Shown here: in pieces, positions 62,280 to 64,000 of the stretch | How the letters are laid out: each line of letters starts with the position of its first letter | Position numbering within the stretch: position 1 is the stretch's first letter | Source of the DNA: Corallococcus sp. AS-1-6 | GTDB taxonomy: Bacteria > Myxococcota > Myxococcia > Myxococcales > Myxococcaceae | Assembly (NCBI RefSeq): GCF_020037015.1 | Contig: NZ_JAIQDE010000005.1 | Location: forward strand, 124,001-188,000 | DNA: 64,000 nucleotides | Reading direction: 5' to 3' | The notes under the pieces: generated by a model | Told to the model about the DNA's origin: nothing | Database searches by the model: none | What the model saw: only the letters and a program-made list of their open reading frames with translations | Translations under genes and position numbers: made by a program

Positions 62280-63400
62280 TGATTCCGACCCTGAAGCAGG
62301 CGGTATTCGCCCTGGCGCTGGCGTGCGCGCCGCTCGCGCACGCGCAGGAGGACGCGCGCGTGCCCCTCCCCTCCCCGCCCGCGGCCCCCGCGTCGCTGGA
62401 CGTGACGGTGCCGGACGTGACGCTGGTGGATCAGCACGGCCGGCAGGTGAAGCTGTGGTCGGACCTGGTGCGCGGGCAGACCGTGGCCATCAACTTCATC
62501 TTCACGCGCTGCAAGACCATCTGCACGCCGGTGACGGCGACGCTCGACCGGGCGCGCCAGCAACTGGGGCGCGGCGCCAACGTGCGCTTCATCTCCATCA
62601 CGCTGGACGTGAACAACGACACGCCGGAGCGGCTGGCGAAGTTCGCGGAGCCCTTCCATCCGGGCCCGGACTGGTCCTTCCTCACCGGAGAGCCCGCGAA
62701 GGTGAAGGAGGCGCTGGTGGCGCTGGGCGGGTATGTCCCGGACAAGGAGTCGCACCGGCCGCTCGTGCTCGTGGGCAACGCGCTCACCAGCCGGTGGACG
62801 CGCGTGGACGGGCTGGGCAGCCCCTCGCGCATCGTGGAGGCGGTGAAGGAGGCGCAGGCGTCCTCCGCCGCGCCGCCGGAGCTGGCGGCCGTGGACGGCA
62901 CGGCCGCCCAGGACGCCGCCGCGGCGAAGTACTTCACCAACACGGAGCTGGTGGATCAGCACGGCAAGACGCACCGCTTCTACGAGGACCTGGTGCGGGG
63001 CCGGACGGTGCTCATCAACTTCGCGTTCACGTCGTGCAAGGGTGCGTGCTCCCCCATCACGCAGCACCTGGCGGAGGTGCAGAAGAAGCTCTCGGCGCGC
63101 ATGGGCAAGGACGTGCACATGCTCACGCTCTCCGTGGACCCCACCAACGACACGCCCCGGAGCCTGGCGAAGTTCGCGAAGAAGTTCGGCGCGCAGCCGG
63201 GGTGGTACTTCCTCACCGGCTCGCGGGAGAACATCACGCTCGTGCTGAAGAAGCTCGGCGGCTACGCGGAGAAGCCGGACGAGCACAACACGACGCTGCT
63301 CATCGGCGACGCCTCCACGGGCATGTGGGTCAAGTCCCCGGCCATGGCGATGGCGGACAACATCGTCGCCGCGGTGGAACACCTGAACGATCCCCGGTGA
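62276..63400 (+). CDS. Tandem SCO1/SenC copper chaperone fusion
   Basis: A 374-residue exported protein with a signal peptide (cleavage near AHAQED) and two thioredoxin-fold SCO domains. Domain 1 (about 42-200) has the copper motif CxxxC as Cys79-KTI-Cys83 with His160; domain 2 (about 215-374) has Cys254-KGA-Cys258 with His337. All three copper ligands are therefore present in both halves. Single-domain SCO proteins are about 200 residues, so this is a true duplication and fusion. Coupled by ATGA overlap to the propeller gene and next to a multicopper oxidase, it probably loads copper onto that oxidase. Confidence 0.9.
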   Translation: MMIPTLKQAVFALALACAPLAHAQEDARVPLPSPPAAPASLDVTVPDVTLVDQHGRQVKLWSDLVRGQTVAINFIFTRCKTICTPVTATLDRARQQLGRGANVRFISITLDVNNDTPERLAKFAEPFHPGPDWSFLTGEPAKVKEALVALGGYVPDKESHRPLVLVGNALTSRWTRVDGLGSPSRIVEAVKEAQASSAAPPELAAVDGTAAQDAAAAKYFTNTELVDQHGKTHRFYEDLVRGRTVLINFAFTSCKGACSPITQHLAEVQKKLSARMGKDVHMLTLSVDPTNDTPRSLAKFAKKFGAQPGWYFLTGSRENITLVLKKLGGYAEKPDEHNTTLLIGDASTGMWVKSPAMAMADNIVAAVEHLNDPR

Positions 63401-63411
63401 GGGAGCACGGC

Positions 63412-64000
63412 ATGCGGCAAGGGCGCGGTGGCGGAACGGGGGCGGGATGGAGCGTGGTGCTGGTGCTCGTGGCCGGACTGCTGGGGACCGGTTGCAGGCG
63501 CGAGGCACCTCCGCGGGCCGCGACACCCGAAGAGGTGAAGCGCGGGCGCGCCTTCTTCCAGCGGGGCCAGTCCCCCCAGGGCTCGCCGCTCACCGGCTTC
63601 CTGGGGCCGGAGCGGGTGGAGCTGGAGGGCGCCGTCGCCGCGTGCGCCCGCTGCCACGGGCCCTCCGGGCGGGGCAGCCGCGAGGGTGGCGTGGAGGTGC
63701 CGGACATCACGCCCGGCTCGCTCCAGCACGCGCGCGCGGTGGGACTGGAGGACATCGAGGACCGCTCCCGCCCCGCGTACACGCGCGCCACGCTGCTGCG
63801 CGCCATCATGGAGGGCGTCTCCGCCAGCGGCCGCCCCCTGGGCGTGGCCATGCCGCGCTACGCGCTCGCGAAGGCGGACGCGGACGCCCTGCTCGGCTAC
63901 CTCCAGACGCTGGACGCGGCGCCGGATCCCGGCCTCTCCGCGACGACGCTCACGGTGGGCGCGGCGCTGCCGTTGACGGGGCCGCTGGCGCCGCTGGGGC
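63412..64000 (+). CDS. Lipoprotein cytochrome c fused to a periplasmic binding-protein domain (3' end outside window)
   Basis: A partial gene starting 11 bases after the SCO gene; 196 residues are visible. The signal ends LLGTGC (Cys28). A monohaem cytochrome c domain follows, with CARCH (Cys78, Cys81, His82) and a probable distal Met147 in GVAMPRYAL, ending around GYLQTLDAA. From about residue 178 the sequence TLTVGAALPLTGPLAPLG reads like the start of a branched-chain amino-acid-type (Leu/Ile/Val) substrate-binding protein. The fusion would combine electron transfer with ligand binding. It belongs to the oxidase operon by spacing and strand. Confidence 0.8.
   Translation, partial: MRQGRGGGTGAGWSVVLVLVAGLLGTGCRREAPPRAATPEEVKRGRAFFQRGQSPQGSPLTGFLGPERVELEGAVAACARCHGPSGRGSREGGVEVPDITPGSLQHARAVGLEDIEDRSRPAYTRATLLRAIMEGVSASGRPLGVAMPRYALAKADADALLGYLQTLDAAPDPGLSATTLTVGAALPLTGPLAPLG

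Overview
The window is very GC-rich DNA with almost every third codon position G or C. It carries many predicted lipoproteins, long regulatory fusions and genes typical of social delta-proteobacteria. These are a PP2C phosphatase with a cyclic-nucleotide domain, an FHA protein, carboxypeptidase-regulatory-like repeat proteins, lysine 5,6-aminomutase in an otherwise aerobic gene set, and a lipoprotein toxin with a SUKH immunity partner. Together they point to a myxobacterium of the Myxococcus/Corallococcus group. This is inferred from gene content; no rRNA or marker search was possible. No tRNA, rRNA, CRISPR array or intact insertion sequence was recognised.

Layout. 1-2.1 kb: the 3' part of hutI (histidine degradation) and a class II glutamine amidotransferase. 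2.1-14.0 kb: a leftward housekeeping block, in transcription order tilS, ftsH, (a beta-propeller lipoprotein), folP, glmM, pdxJ, acpS, nnr, tsaE. 14.0-15 kb: a candidate structured small RNA with a strong terminator, then two tandem ribbon-helix-helix proteins. 15-21.3 kb: a TonB-dependent receptor with a very long low-complexity linker, coupled to a lipoprotein holding an orphan 5'-nucleotidase C-terminal domain; divergent from these are a ChaN-like protein and a Cys-rich lipoprotein. 21.4-24 kb: a Kbp-like BON/LysM protein and three small exported proteins. 24-30 kb: a methyltransferase and SDR pair, then the leftward beta-lysine degradation operon kamD, an exported protein, kamE, kal and kce, closed by a terminator. 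30-34.4 kb: a rightward insert of an exported catalase, a membrane ankyrin protein and a GH18 lipoprotein. 34.4-37.5 kb: leftward kdd (the missing dehydrogenase of the lysine pathway), an esterase and a type 4 uracil-DNA glycosylase.

37.7-44.4 kb is accessory in character: an FMN reductase, an XRE regulator, a small membrane protein and a lipoprotein. Then comes a locus that stands out: a lipoprotein with a C-terminal HNH-type nuclease signature (HH-x14-N-x8-H), a SUKH-family protein directly downstream, and in front of both a shortened duplicate that joins the toxin's secretion signal to a truncated SUKH domain. This resembles the SitA/SitI lipoprotein toxins that myxobacteria transfer by outer membrane exchange. 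A LysR regulator and a divergent PRISE-type reductase follow.

44.5-54.6 kb is leftward: coaBC, a 991-residue repeat protein, the PP2C-cNMP phosphatase, an FHA protein, an outer-membrane barrel, small unknowns and an RluA-type pseudouridine synthase. 54.9-64.0 kb is a rightward operon running off the end. It encodes a 1759-residue lipoprotein multicopper oxidase (MnxG/MofA-like), a YVTN-type beta-propeller protein, a protein with two fused SCO copper-chaperone domains, and a cytochrome c joined to the start of a periplasmic binding-protein domain. It looks like an exported copper- and haem-based oxidation system.
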